This document shows positions 43,437-54,900 of a stretch of 64,000 nt of DNA, piece after piece. Positions within the stretch are counted from its first letter, which is position 1. Every line of letters starts with the position of its first letter. Under the pieces are notes generated by a model. That model did not search any database, was not told the DNA's origin, and saw nothing but the letters and a program-made list of their open reading frames with translations. The DNA lies in NCBI GenBank assembly GCA_039090855.1, contig CM077005.1, positions 71,234,607 to 71,298,606 on the forward strand, written 5' to 3'. The DNA is from Macrothele yani. Its lineage: Eukaryota; Arthropoda; Arachnida; Araneae; Macrothelidae. Position numbers and translations under genes: made by a program.

Positions 43437-43950
43437 GGCTAACTGAAATTTGCCAGTTGTGCTGGGAGTTAGGCATTGTTCCTTGGGATTGGAAGGATGC
43501 CTAACTCCCAGCACAACTGGTCAACAGATCATGTGAGGAATGATGTGTTGCAGTTGTGTAATATGAAGCAAAATGTTGTTAGCAAGGTGGAGACTAATAT
43601 GCTTCAGTGGTCTGGCCATGTTGAAAGAATGAGTGATGAGATGTTTACTAAGAAAATCTTTTAGCCCAAGTGACAGGAAGAAAATGCAGAGGAAGGCCAA
43701 GGAAGTCATGGGAGGATCAGATTCTGGAGTGTCTGCATGAGAAAAAGATTATGAGTATGAAGTATAGGATACCTTGTGTACAGCTTGTGATGTATATCAG
43801 TGAAGCCCGAGTTGTATGTTAAGATTGCTGTAAATAGAGAAGTTTGATATAGCAACAGTAAGTAAGAATTACCTGGTAGTTTGTATTTCTTTGTGGAGCT
43901 TAGCTCTGAATCTCAGAGAACAGCTTAGTGATATGGATGTATGTACGTAC
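43437..43950 (+). pseudogene. RTE-like LINE fragment with internal deletion and inverted patch
   Basis: 43437-43500 encodes LIDWLTEICQLCWELGIVPWDWKDA (RT block 2). 43499-43520 is the exact reverse complement of 43453-43474. From 43525 the C-terminal region follows directly (DHVRNDVLQLCNMKQNVVSKVETNML-x-W, GHVERMSDEMFTKKIF) and the 3' tail ending TGGATGTATGTACGTACATG (about 43937-43956). About 1.4 kb of RT is missing between the parts. The left edge truncates the mariner-like transposase. Confidence 0.82.
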
Positions 43951-43956
43951 ATGAAC

Positions 43957-44300
43957 AAATAGCTTCTGCAGTACCCAGGTTTTATTACTGTTCATTGAAG
44001 TAGAAAGAATTGCGCTTTCATACAGATTGAAGCCATTCGGACCGTTTTGGTAAGAAAGCACATGAACAAACAAGTGGTAGCCAATTACCTGATATTAATT
44101 AATCCTGCAGTAGTATGCTTTTTTTTTATTGCGAAGTCTAACCAGGAGTGAAAGAGTTCCGCCAAAAGGCTGAATTCCCCCTTTTTTGAAGTCATCTGGG
44201 GAGTTCCTGAGATCGATGCAAAAATGCAATAATTGCAATAAAACAAATTAGATCAGTATAAATATGGGAGTGACATTATTGGTTTTGTTGTGTTTATTAC
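43957..44300. other. Spacer, no feature recognised
   Basis: A short stretch at 43965-44040 (CTTCTGCAGTACCCAGGTTT, GCGCTTTCATACA) resembles a minus-strand RTE fragment around the LQKKHRS/VYES region. The rest shows nothing. Confidence 0.4.
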
Positions 44301-44378
44301 AATAAAATTCTTATTCACATTTACTAAAATAAAATTCTTATTCACATTTACTAAAATAAAATTCTTATTCATTCTTAA
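44301..44378. repeat. 27-bp tandem repeat, 3 copies
   Basis: AATAAAATTCTTATTCACAT plus TTACTAA recurs with starts at 44301, 44328 and 44355, the third copy truncated. A small tandem expansion, not part of a gene. Confidence 0.9.
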
Positions 44379-45254
44379 AAAAATGCTAGGCAATTTTATG
44401 GCTTTTATGTATGTATATATGGTGCTTAGGGTAGTTCATAAGCTGAAAGATGAATTATTTTTGCATATTCCTATGTGGAAAAAGTTCAGTCTTTTTCTAC
44501 CATGACCATCATGCCTGTGTAGCTGTAAACTGAGTGTTGCAGTATAATTTATTTGTTCAAAAATCTGTATCTACAGTTATTCCCTACTACCACTTTAGTT
44601 TTCTGTTGCATCTGCTTCCATATATAATAATTCAAAATCTTCAAACATTGGACTCAGTTTATAGAACTTTGACATACGGTGAAAAATAGCCATTACTGCA
44701 ACTTCAAAAGTGTGAAAGTTGTTTAAAAGTTTGGCCTAAGTTAATGCTGCTTGTCAATTATGTATGTGTAAATGAATAATGGGTATTTGAAGCATATACA
44801 TGTATAAACTGATGCAGCAACTTTTCAAAATGCTGGATAAAACTCTGTTGAAATAATGAGCAGTATGCTGCTACAAATTACTGTTATCCACATTATGATG
44901 AAAAGTGAAAGGAATTCTAAATGATATATTAGAAATCAGTGCATAACAGTTACGTGACTAGCATTTACTGAAGGAATATTTCAGTAATAACTTCTGTTTT
45001 CATAGACTTTACAGCGAATGAAGGTCACACAAGGTGGTAAACACATGTTAAATCAGTTCTTGCTGGATCTCCAAATAATGGGGATATGATATGGTGAGTC
45101 CGAATTGCAAGGATTAACACAAAGGTAAATTTCTGAACTTTTGTGAAACCTGAGGGATTGGTGATTCGTGAAAGGGGCAATATGTTTTGCTAGTCAGGAA
45201 CCGTGGATGTGTTGTGTAGTGTTAATAAAGATAACAATATGGTGGAATTCCCTT
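44379..45254. other. Intron sequence, no feature recognised
   Basis: AT-rich DNA without paired termini or coding motifs. Confidence 0.4.
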
Positions 45255-47960
45255 TCTACATTACATGCATATCATTAAGCTGTTTTCTGATATTCAGAGG
45301 TTAGCTCCTCAAAGAAAGAACATTTGGCACATAAACATTTAACAGATAATACAAACCATCAGATAAATTTTTAACTGATTATTTACTTACTGTTCCCGTA
45401 TCAAACTTATCCATTTATAGTGATCTTGACATACAACTCGGGCTTCACTGACATCTATCACACGGCATACACAAGACCTTGTATACTTCATACTCATAAT
45501 CTTTTTCTCCTTCAGGCACTCCTGAATTTGATCCTCCCATGACTTCCTTGGCCTTCCTCTGCCTTTCTTTCCTGCCACTTGGGCCGAAAACATTTTCTTA
45601 GTAAGCATCTCGTCACTCATTCTTCCAACATGGCCAAACCACCTATGACTATTAGTCTCCACCTTGCTAACAATATTTTGCTTCACCTTACACAACTGCA
45701 ACACATCTTCATTCCTCACATGATCTGAATGTGTCTTCCCACAACCCCCCCGTAAGTAACGCATTTTTCCAGCACACAAACGACTCCTATGTCTCTTCTG
45801 TATTACCCAGGTTTCACTGCCTTACATCAGAGTAGGAACAATTACACTTTCATACACAGCCATTCGAGATTCTTTCAAGAATCCATCATTCCCGTGAAAA
45901 CCTCCTAAAGCAGCTATGACTTTCAATGAAGAATTCACTCGCCTACTAATTTCGCCATCTAATCTGTTCTCTCTGTCAAACAAGCTTCCCAAATATACAA
46001 ACTCATTCATCTGGTCAATCACAGTGCCATTTAGACTTATACTACATTCAGTACTACCAGTTCCTCTCTCAAAAGCCATAGCTTTGGTTTTTCCCTTCTT
46101 TGTACTTGGTTTGAATTTCATACAAACTTCGTACATCTGGGACAACATACTCTGCAACTCACTTTTGGTCTCTGCCAACAGGACTGTGTCATCAGCATAC
46201 ATCAATCTGCACACATGGTATTCCCAAGACAAACCAGTATTATCCATCTTGGCATCATGCATGCATGCATGCATCCATAAATATATTAAACAGCCATGGC
46301 GACATTACACAACCTTGCCTGACTCCTGCACCAATGGAAAACCATTTTGATACAACACCATTTACTCGTACACAACGTCTACTGCCAACATACATGGCTT
46401 TCACACTATTAAGTAGATTCCCAGTAACACCATATTCATTCAATACCTTCCACAGAAGTATCCTATTTACTCAGTCATATGCTTCCTCTAAATCTATGAA
46501 GGCAGTAAAGACTTTCTTACCAACAGCCAGATACTTTTCAAACATCATGCGTAATGCAAAAATTTGGTTAATGCAGCCTTTACCAGGCATAAAACCACTC
46601 TGAACATCCCACACTTTCTCTGATGTAAGACCTTGTACCTTTTCAATAATGACCTTACCAAACACTTTCCCTGACACTCTCAGTAAGCTAATACAATGAT
46701 AGTTCTTGTATAAGGGAAAAGGTGACTGGTTAACTGATCACCTTTTCCCTTATACAAGGGAACAATGATAGCATCCCGAGGTACCATTCCTGACTCCCAG
46801 CATAACTGGCAAATTTCAGTTAACCAGTCAATTATAGTCACCACCATATTTCAACATCTCTGCAGTTATGCTATCAACTCCTGGAGCCTTACTATTCTGA
46901 AGAGATTTTAGAGCTTTACACAATTCTTCTCTTGAGATCCCTCCTGTGCTTTCATCCCTCATTTTGACATCATCTGCATCTGTCTCAGAATCATTTTTGC
47001 TCTCCTGATCTAATAACTCACAGAAGTATTCACCCCATCTTTCACTTAACTCAAATTGGGCTCCCATATCATTTCCCCAATCTCATTCTTCACACAACTT
47101 ACAACTTTGTTCCCCCTATTTTTCCTGAGTCTCATGTACTTCCAGAAAGACTTCCTATCTTTCCCAAAAGCCAGTTCATGCCTTTCCACCTTTTCCTTCC
47201 TATCGTTTGCCTTACTCTGGTGAACCATCTTCGCTGCGTCGCATTTCTTACAGGAATATTCATACTCAGAAACTCTACCTTGCAACATCCCCAAATAAGT
47301 TTCCTTCTTCCCCTTTACTGTCACTTCAATCTCCCTATACCACCAAGCATCACCTCTAGTGCTACCCATTGTTTTGGTGCCACAGGCCTCTTTAGCAGCA
47401 GTAACAACATAGTTCTTAAAACAAGTTCACTTCTTTTCTACATCCCTCTCACGTAACCAGCTCCTTCAGTCATTCGCTGAGTAAAGCTGAGTAAATTAGA
47501 GTAACTCTGATGGACTTCAGGGAGCCTTTCAACCTTTATTCTTTCCATTCTAGGCCTCTTCCTATTTCTTTTCCTCCAACCATAATTCAGTTTCACTCGT
47601 GACACCACCAAGTAATGATCAGAACCAACATCCGCACCTCTCATCACACGGGTGTCAACAACTAAGTGTTTCAAGCGCTGATCATGAACAACAAAATCTA
47701 TTACACTCTTTTGACCAAGACTACGGGTTTCTCAAGTATTTGTGAGGATATATTTGTGGTTGAAAAACGAATTTGATACACACAAACCATTCTCTGTGCT
47801 GAGTTCAATTAATCTTTCACCATTATCATTCACACAAGGGTCATTAAATTTACCCAGAACATTATCAGAAATCACATTCTGCACACTTACTCTAGCATTG
47901 AAATCCCCTGCTAGTAATTCCCTTTCTTGACATTGGAAATATGTTTGATCAAATGCCAGT
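45255..47960 (-). pseudogene. RTE-like LINE copy, longest in the window
   Basis: 3' tail ATTACATGCATATCATTAAGC at about 45260. From the 5' side (47960 down) the minus strand reads ELLAGDFNARVSVQNVISDN (endonuclease GDFNA block, about 47920), VNDNGERLIEL, SVIDFVVHDQRLKHLVVDTR, GADVGSDHYLVVSRVKL (SDH, about 47610). Then YLGMLQGRVSEYEYSCKKC, ERWGEYFCELLDQES, APGVDSITAEMLKYGGD, FMPGKGCINQIFALRMM, AFIDLEEAYD, GVRQGCVMSPWLFNIFMDACM, YADD (about 46195) and the C-terminal GRGRPRKSWEDQIQECL. It shows domain order APE endonuclease, linker, RT, C-terminal domain. Frameshifts, stops and a hairpin insertion (46705-46758) inactivate it. Confidence 0.9.
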
Positions 47961-47989
47961 TAATAGTACAGTAAGAATACTAATTAATA

Positions 47990-48860
47990 CTACAGTACTG
48001 CTTGCTATGTAACAAGTTAAGCCTTGTGAGATGTTTACTGCGATAGCGATAGAATAAACATCTGGTGAATCAAGTAGTTTAATTATGTCCTTATCATTAA
48101 AAATCAGTTTGAGAAGTTGAAGGGCCAGTTGGTTTTCTAATGAGTATCTAAAGGATTTAAAAACTTTGCAAAGCTTGTAAAAGTAAGAAGGATCAAACAG
48201 GATAGCACCTACAAAAGAGTGGGGAGGATGGCTGCCCTTTTACAAGATTCAAAGTTACATATCAATCGATGGGTTAAGCAAGGGGGAAAGTTATGTGCAC
48301 AACCAATACTGATAGTATTTTGATATTCTTGTAGCGAATAAGGATTGTTACAAATGAAGTTAGCTTTATGGATGTAGGATTTTAAAGCAGCAACTTTGTG
48401 TTTAGCAGAAGTTTGTGAATTGAAGGGGAGAGTATTGGGGGAAGCAGGTTTTCTGTAAACCCATAAATCATGAGAAAAGTCGAGAGTTTGTGTTGATCTT
48501 TATATCCAGAAAGGTGACATTATTATTTACTGACTCAGTTCAAGTAAATTTAATGTTAGGGAACTCGGGGGAAATTGATGTCATGAAGGTCAATATTTAA
48601 TTCTTGGGAAGCAGCTAGATGGTAATTTTAGTATACCTTAACCCAGTGGTATGTCAAAATGGAGATGGAACAATGATTAAGTTTTCTAAATGCTGCATAT
48701 AGATCTTGACAAGTAAGGGAGAGAGTGGGGAACCCATTGGTACACCTTGAATTTTTTTTTTTTGTAGAAACAACCATTAAAAACAAAACGATTTTGTTCG
48801 GTTTCAAAAACAGTCATACTGTAGATTTTTTCTTAGGCTCAATCCATAAAATGTGTAGAA
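47990..48860 (-). pseudogene. Old Penelope-like RT relic
   Basis: The minus strand shows NRFVFNGCFYK (about 48790), then a frameshifted VPMGSPLSPL block (CCAATGGGTTCCCCACTCTC on the minus strand, about 48742-48723), LYAAFRKLNHCSI and NNVTFLDIKI (about 48525), matching the RT order and FLDI motif of Penelope-like pol. It is far more diverged than the 27-31 kb cluster and is a separate, older family. The GIY-YIG domain is not visible. The fragment abuts the 5' end of the RTE copy at 45255-47960. Confidence 0.6.
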
Positions 48861-49059
48861 AAGGAAATCCCTCCCCTCCCCTGAATTAGTCGTCATAGTG
48901 TAACTTTTATCATGCTATATAACAAATCAAGGAGTTGTACATGGGTTCATTAACATTTGTCAATACACCTGCCTAAGCCTGGAAAATAATAATGATGATA
49001 ATAGCAAAAATAATAATAAGGAATACTTACACCAGGACTTGAAATATGGAAAAAAGGAA

Positions 49060-49152
49060 AAAAATAAAAATAAAAAAAAATCTTTGTTTTTCTTTGAGGA
49101 TAGCAGCCAAATTTTCACATAACAAAAAAAAAAAAAAAAAAAAAAAAAAAGA
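49060..49152. repeat. A-rich tracts
   Basis: AAAAATAAAAATAAAAA and a 28-A run (49124-49150). Probably retrotransposon-associated but not attributable. Confidence 0.8.
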
Positions 49153-49254
49153 ATTCCCAATGTTATAATAAATTTGCTCACTTGGTACCCAGTTTTCAAT
49201 TGGTAGCATGCTTCAGTTTTTGTTAGAAATTAAGTAAAATCTAGGTCTTATTTT

Positions 49255-49960
49255 AAACTAAAGATCTATCACATGTCTCACACAATGCCTTTTGTACTTC
49301 ATACTCATCGTTTTCACTTGCAGGCATTCATGTATCTGGTTTTCCTGTTATTTCCTTGGTCTTCCTCTATCTTTCTCTCTTTCCTGCCACATGTGCTGTA
49401 TAAATAATTCTCTTCATTTGCATCTCATCATTGATTCTTTCAACATGGCCAAACCACCTCAAAATACTTGTTTCAGCCATCAGTAACATTTTCCTTCACA
49501 TTACTCATTTGAAACACATCATTTCTCACATGATCAGATCACACCTTGCTACAAAGCCCCTCTAAGTAATGCATGTTTCCAGCACACAAATGACTCTGTT
49601 TTTCTGCAGTACCCAGTTTCCACTACTGTACATTAGAGTAGGAATCATTACACTTTCATACACAGCCATTTGGAACCTTTTTGAGAACCCATCAGTCCTG
49701 TAAAATTCTCCTAATGCCGCTGTGATTTAATGGAACTGGTTTTAACATCTAATCTGTTTTCTCTGTTAAACACACTTTCTGAACACACAGACTCATTCAC
49801 TTGGTCTCACTATGTGTATACTGATCTTGCTTTTGGTACTAACAGTTCCTAGCTGAAGAACCATGTCTGCTTTTTGCTTTACATCTGTATTCAGTTTGAA
49901 TTTTGTACATCCAAGAAAAAATACTCTGCAGCTCAGAGGTTAAGCTATGGTCACTATTTT
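49255..49960 (-). pseudogene. Diverged RTE-like LINE fragment
   Basis: The same 3' coding order as the other copies, older: (complement) the LHEKKI-like region at 49300, FGHVERINDEMQMK (about 49455-49420), NV-x-QNVTD, VYESVMIPTLMYSS (about 49660), VNKTENRLD-like and FKLNTDVK (about 49890). Many frameshifts. It ends near the IFSWMYK region. No 3' tail is preserved. Confidence 0.7.
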
Positions 49961-50879
49961 TGCGAAATGCGATGAGTTAATCCAAAATGCTAGAAAAACT
50001 AGTGTTCATCGCAAAATGGCACCAGCCACTTAAATATTAACCCATCAGCAGATTCTGCTCTGACTTCTATTTCAGTGAAAACTGCAGTTTCCGAAATTCT
50101 GGCAGCCATTTGCACTTCTGTTATTTTCTTAATCCTTGAGGTATGTTTCTATAGCACCTATTTACTCAATTACCCCCTCCCCCTTTCATTACACTCTAGA
50201 GCACTACATAAAGGGTGGGGTGGGGTAAGATTATAGAGGCTAGAGGGATTAGACCCCTTCCTTCCATTCAAAGTTCTGGTTTAAGCCATACTCAGCTGTG
50301 ACGACTACAGCATCTCCTGCCCCCCCCCCCAAGTCCATAAACAACCACTTATTTTCAGTGCATTTGGGACCAGCCAGAATGACCTTTCAAACTCTTGCAG
50401 ATCACACCGAGATGGAACACGGATTATGACAGAAAAATGCTTGCCAGCGGCTGCTTGCCACTGTGCCGCCATCTATAGTGCATGTACATCTGCTGCTGTG
50501 AATAAATTCCTTATTAAAAATGCATAGATTACAAAGACAGTGCTGACACATCAACTGAAAAAATTGTGAGTTAAAAAAGAAAAGAAGTAAAACTGCTACT
50601 GAATCTGTATATTCTCAGCAACTTGTTTGGAAATGGTGCTTCCTGTAGAAATGGGTGCAAGTTAACTGGACAGATAAAATGCCATATTTGAAGTGCAAAT
50701 TGTGTGTTACAGCAGGGAAAAGCAATGTCCTGGCAAGTGATAAAGGTTTGGATTTTAAACTTATTTAATCATGATTTTAGAAATAAGTTCTTATCTGTTA
50801 TTTATCTATTAGCTGTATATCAGCTTGTATTGCCCAACACAGTTTTTAGCACGTCTCTTGTAAAAAAGATCGTGCTTCT
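49961..50879. other. Intron sequence; possible zinc-finger relic
   Basis: Mostly unrecognised. At 50625-50745 (+) the frame reads KWVQVNWTDKMPYLKCKLCVTAGKSN, resembling the start of a BED-type finger in hAT transposases (WxW...KCxxC), but the second half of the finger is not seen, so it is not called as a gene. A C10 run lies at 50321-50330. Confidence 0.3.
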
Positions 50880-50929
50880 GTTATCGGTTTGTCCGTCCGA
50901 CCGTCTGTCTGTACCCACGCTATCTCTGC

Positions 50930-52990
50930 AACTATTAGTCCGATTTGAAAAATTCTTTTTGCATTGGGAAGCTTGAAATATGCAAATGGTGATCCTTTAT
51001 TTCGTTTTTTTTTTACGATGTACAATTTCGCCAGTAGAGGGCGTAAATGCAGATGATGTCATATTCCAAAATACGTTTTATTCCACATATTTGCTTCTTA
51101 ACATCCGATTGAAATTTTTTTTTTATTTTTGATTCCATTTATGTCGAAGAGTATTTTAGATATAGTTACTTTTTCAAATTACGCATAGATTTTCCGCTAG
51201 GTGGCGTAAAAGTAAATTACATTTTTCCCGATAACTCTTCTTCTAAAACTCCGATTCGAATTTTTTTTTCTTCAGCGGATACATCTCCTGATAGAAAATC
51301 TTTTGCATATAATTTCAAATTTTTGGTAAAGAATACTTTGGCCACCAGGGGGCGTAAGTGTTAATTTTTGCTTATGTATTTGACATAAAATCTGAGCTTC
51401 TAAAATATCGATTGAAAAAATTCTTTCGTGGACTGATGCCACTCACATCGATAAACCTTTTTGGAATATTTTCTTCTTAAAATATTCCACAGTTTCTCCG
51501 CCAGGGGGCGTAGATGTACATCATATTTTTGTCAATATCTCTACTTCTAAGAGTCCGATTTGAAAAATTCCTTCTTTGTTGGATAGTGTTTTCCATGTGA
51601 CATGTTTTTCATGTAATTTCAAAATTTTCAAGTAATTCATAGATTTTCCGCTAGGTGGCGTAGCAGTAAATTACATTTTTCCCGATAACTCTTCTTCTAA
51701 ATCTCCGATTTGAAAAATTCTTTCTGCAGCGGATACAGCTCCTGATGCGAAATAGTTTGCACATAATTTCTAATTTTTGTAAAAAAATAGTTTGGCCACC
51801 AGGGGGCGTAAATTTTAATTTCCGCTTCTGTTTTATTTGCAGCAAAATATGAGCTTCTAAAATATCGATTGAAAAAAATGTCTTTTGTTGACTGATGCCA
51901 CTCATGTCGATAAACCTTTTTGAAACATTTTCTTCTTAAAATAGTGCATGTTTTCTACGCCAATGGGCGTAGATGTATATCTTATTTTTGTCAATATCTC
52001 TACTTCTAAGAGTCCAATTTGAAAAATTCCTTCTTTGTTGGATAGTGTTTTCTAGTGTGACATGTGGTTCATATAATTTCAAAATGTTCAAGTAATTCAT
52101 AGACTTTCCACTAGGGGGTGTAAATGTAAATTATGTTTCCCCTTATATCTCTGCTTCTAAATCTCCGATTTTAAAAATTCTTTCTGCATCGCATAGAGCT
52201 CCTGATGGGAAATTGTTTGCACATATTTTCTAATCTTTGTAAGAAATGGTTTGGCCACCAGGTGGCGTAAGTCTTAATTTCCGCTTCTGTTGTATTTGCA
52301 GCAAAATATGAGATTCTAGATTGAAAAAAAAGTCGTTTGTTGACTGATACTACTCATGTTGACAAACCTTTTAGGAAAATTTTCTTCTTGAAAAAATGCA
52401 TGGTTTCTACCCCAGGGGGCGTAGATGTACATCTTATTTTTGCCAATATCTCTACTTCTAAGAGTACGATTTGAAAAATTCCTTATTTGTTGGATAGTGT
52501 TTCCGATGCGAAATGTTTTTCCTATAAATTCAAAATTTTCAAGTAAATCATAGTCTTTCCGCTAGGGAGCACAAAGGTAAATTGCGTTTTCTGCGTTTGT
52601 TCTGCTCCTAAAGCTCCGATTTGAAAAATTCTTCCTGTATCGCATACAAGACCTGATAGAAAGTATTTTTCACATAATTTCTAATGTTTGGTAAAGAAAG
52701 GTTTAGCCAGCAGGGGTCATAAGTGTTAATTTCTGTTTCTGAAGTATTTGTTGCAAAATCTGGGCTCCTGAAAACTCGACTAATTTTTTTTTCTTCCACC
52801 GATACCGCTTATATGGATAAACCTTTTGAGAATACTTTCTTCCAAAAATAATGCATGGTTTTCCCACCAGGGGACGTAAAGTCACATCTTATTTTTATCG
52901 ATATCTCTGTTTCTAAGAGTTCGTAAGCTCACGATTACGTTTACAGCAGTATCTGAGGAACTAAAAACCCGATTGAAAATCTTCTTTCTT
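50930..52990 (+). repeat. Tandem array (~153-bp units, 3-unit higher order) with CTCF-like cores
   Basis: About 14 units, each with the word TCCGATTTGAAAAATTC (variants) and, in 13 of them, a 13-bp core of type CCRCYAGGKGGCG. Core positions: 51031, 51194, 51342, 51498, 51648, 51796, 51957, 52108, 52255, 52409, 52559, 52707, 52864, spacing 147-163 bp. Three unit types alternate: A CCGCTAGGTGGCG (51194, 51648, 52108, 52559), B CCACCAGGGGGCG (51342, 51796, 52255, 52707) and C CCGCCAGGGGGCG (51498, 51957, 52409, 52864), giving a 451-460 bp higher-order period. All cores point the same way. Sites at 51339 and 51793 read TGGCCACCAGGGGGCG, equal to the first 16 bases of the vertebrate CTCF consensus as I recall it. 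No reading frame runs through the array. Confidence 0.9.
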
Positions 52991-53258
52991 TGGTCAGATC
53001 TATTGTTTTCCATACTGGTTCCATTGACTTTGAATAGCTTTGATAAATTTAATTTGTGTCATAATGGATTCAAAAGATGTGCTTATTACACCCGAAAATT
53101 CGGTGTCATCTTTCTTGTTTTAATGTGGTAGTATCTTTCAATATAACTAGTTTTCCACAGATATCCAAAGTGTTGTTGGTGTGAACAATTAAATTGATTT
53201 ATTGCAAAGTTCAAAAAGCTACTTTCGCTATTGAATGAAAATATACATGGTACGCTAC

Positions 53259-53875
53259 TTATTGTATTTACTACATATAATGTGTAGCAGGAAATTACTG
53301 TTACGCACGTTTTTATTACATGCGTAGTGGTTGTTGGATGAGGACACATTTAGGGATATACTATTGTTGTATTCGAATGCCAAAGTACTCCATTGAAGAA
53401 GCCATAGCCTAATGTTGAAACATGTTTGGATTGTGGTGGTGATGTTGGAGGAGGATTTCGTTTGTTGTTTCTTTTAGGATTCAGGTTTTAATTTGGTTTT
53501 ATCCTTCATTGATTTTATGTATCCTTCATTGTAAATTTCATTCCTTTTAATAAGACTTTGAGTGTTCTTAACCTTATTTGGCATTTCCGGTAGTCAATAC
53601 GTTCCAAGCCTAAATGCTTTTATTGTACATAATTTCGCTTACTACAAGATAATTTTTAAAAAGAAGTCGGATCGGAACAATGATTCAAACGCTATTCGTA
53701 ACTTGCCCAAGAAATACAGAGCTTGCAAGGCCGTATGGGGTAAGTCTGAATTTTTTATCAAATACAACAATAGCATATCCCTAAACGCATCCTCGTCCAA
53801 CAACCACTACGTAGGTTAATAAAACGTGCGTAACAGTAATTTGCTGTTACACATTATATGTAGTAAATACAATAA
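53259..53875. repeat. Inverted-repeat element (115-bp arms)
   Basis: Left arm 53259-53374 and right arm 53761-53875 are inverted at roughly 85-90% identity (shared words ACATATAATGTGTA, GTTACGCACGTTTT, TAGTGGTTGTTGGA, CTATTGTTGTATT). Between them lie TTGAAGAAGCCATAG and GTTGAAACATG, the CTGAAGA...GAAAC pattern common near Penelope-like ends, and an unassigned 85-codon frame (53562-53816). Possibly two Penelope-like termini in head-to-head orientation. Confidence 0.6.
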
Positions 53876-53989
53876 ATTAAATTGATGCTACGATTTGCCA
53901 AGCTACAAAAGCGGCTAACTTTCTTTAGCATTTTGCTGCAACTTTTTTCCCAATTTTAGTATCTTTGCTACAGCATTTTTTGAGCCAGC

Positions 53990-54770
53990 TTAAACACTAT
54001 TGCTACTCCTTTTTGCTCTTCACTAACAGGACTGTGTTATCAGCATACAACAACCTGCACACAGGAATCACAAGCGCATAAACCAGTATTGGCTGTTTTG
54101 GCATCACACGTGCAAGCGTCCATAAATATATTGAACTGTCATGGAAATATTACACGTTCTTGTCCGACTCTTGCACTGATAGAAAACTGTTTTGATAAAA
54201 TGCCATTAAAGCGTGCATGTGCTCTAGTCCCAGCACATACAGCTTCCACATGTTCAAGCAAATTCCTTGTTATGTATAATTATTCAAGATCTTCCATGGA
54301 AACACTCTTGTATGCTCAGGCATAAGCTTTCTCCAAATATACAAAGGCAGCAAAACCTTTCTTACCAAGAGACATACTTTTCTATCATCATATGTAATGC
54401 AAAGATTTGGTTAGTACAGCTCTTACCAGGCACAAAACCGCCCTGTATGTCTCATACCTTCTCTAATGTAAGACCTCATACTTTATCGATAATGATCTTT
54501 CCAGACAGTTTTCCTGGCACACTCAGCAGGCTGATACCATAATTAATAGTTCTTGCATTCAATCAGGTTATCTTTTCCCTTATAGAAAGGAATAATGACA
54601 GCATCCCTCTACCCCTGATAAAACTGACAAATTTTTGTTAAACAGCTGGTGACCACTGCAATATGTTTACATCTCAGCTGTTATGCCATTAATCCTGGAT
54701 CCCTATCATTTTTAAGAGATTGTATAGCTCAACAGACCTAATTCTGTGCTTGCTTCTCTATTTGTGTTGT
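53990..54770 (-). pseudogene. Diverged RTE-like LINE fragment (RT core)
   Basis: The minus strand carries, from 54770 down, GINGITAEM-like, LLSVPGKLSGKIIID, FVPGKSCTNQIFALHMMI (about 54430), FAAFVYLEKAYA (about 54340), NIFMDACTCDAK (about 54120) and LLYADNTVLLVKS (YADD changed to YADN, about 54030). It lacks both the endonuclease and the 3' tail. More diverged than the main copies. Confidence 0.72.
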
Positions 54771-54900
54771 AACTTAACTAATATGAGGTTGTGTTCTTTA
54801 ATATTTTTGACTGTGTAAGGGAACATGTAGTTTTTTTATTTTTACCATCATGTGCAATCATTTTTGCAAGTACTGAAATTACTAATGATGTTAATTGTTA

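Noticed and set aside
48960..49209. F/L-rich open frames on the minus strand
   Set aside because: They arise from translating A-rich tracts on the opposite strand.
50930..52990. CRISPR-like array
   Set aside because: Units of ~153 bp are similar throughout, with no short repeat/unique spacer alternation, and the DNA is plainly eukaryotic with spliced exons nearby.
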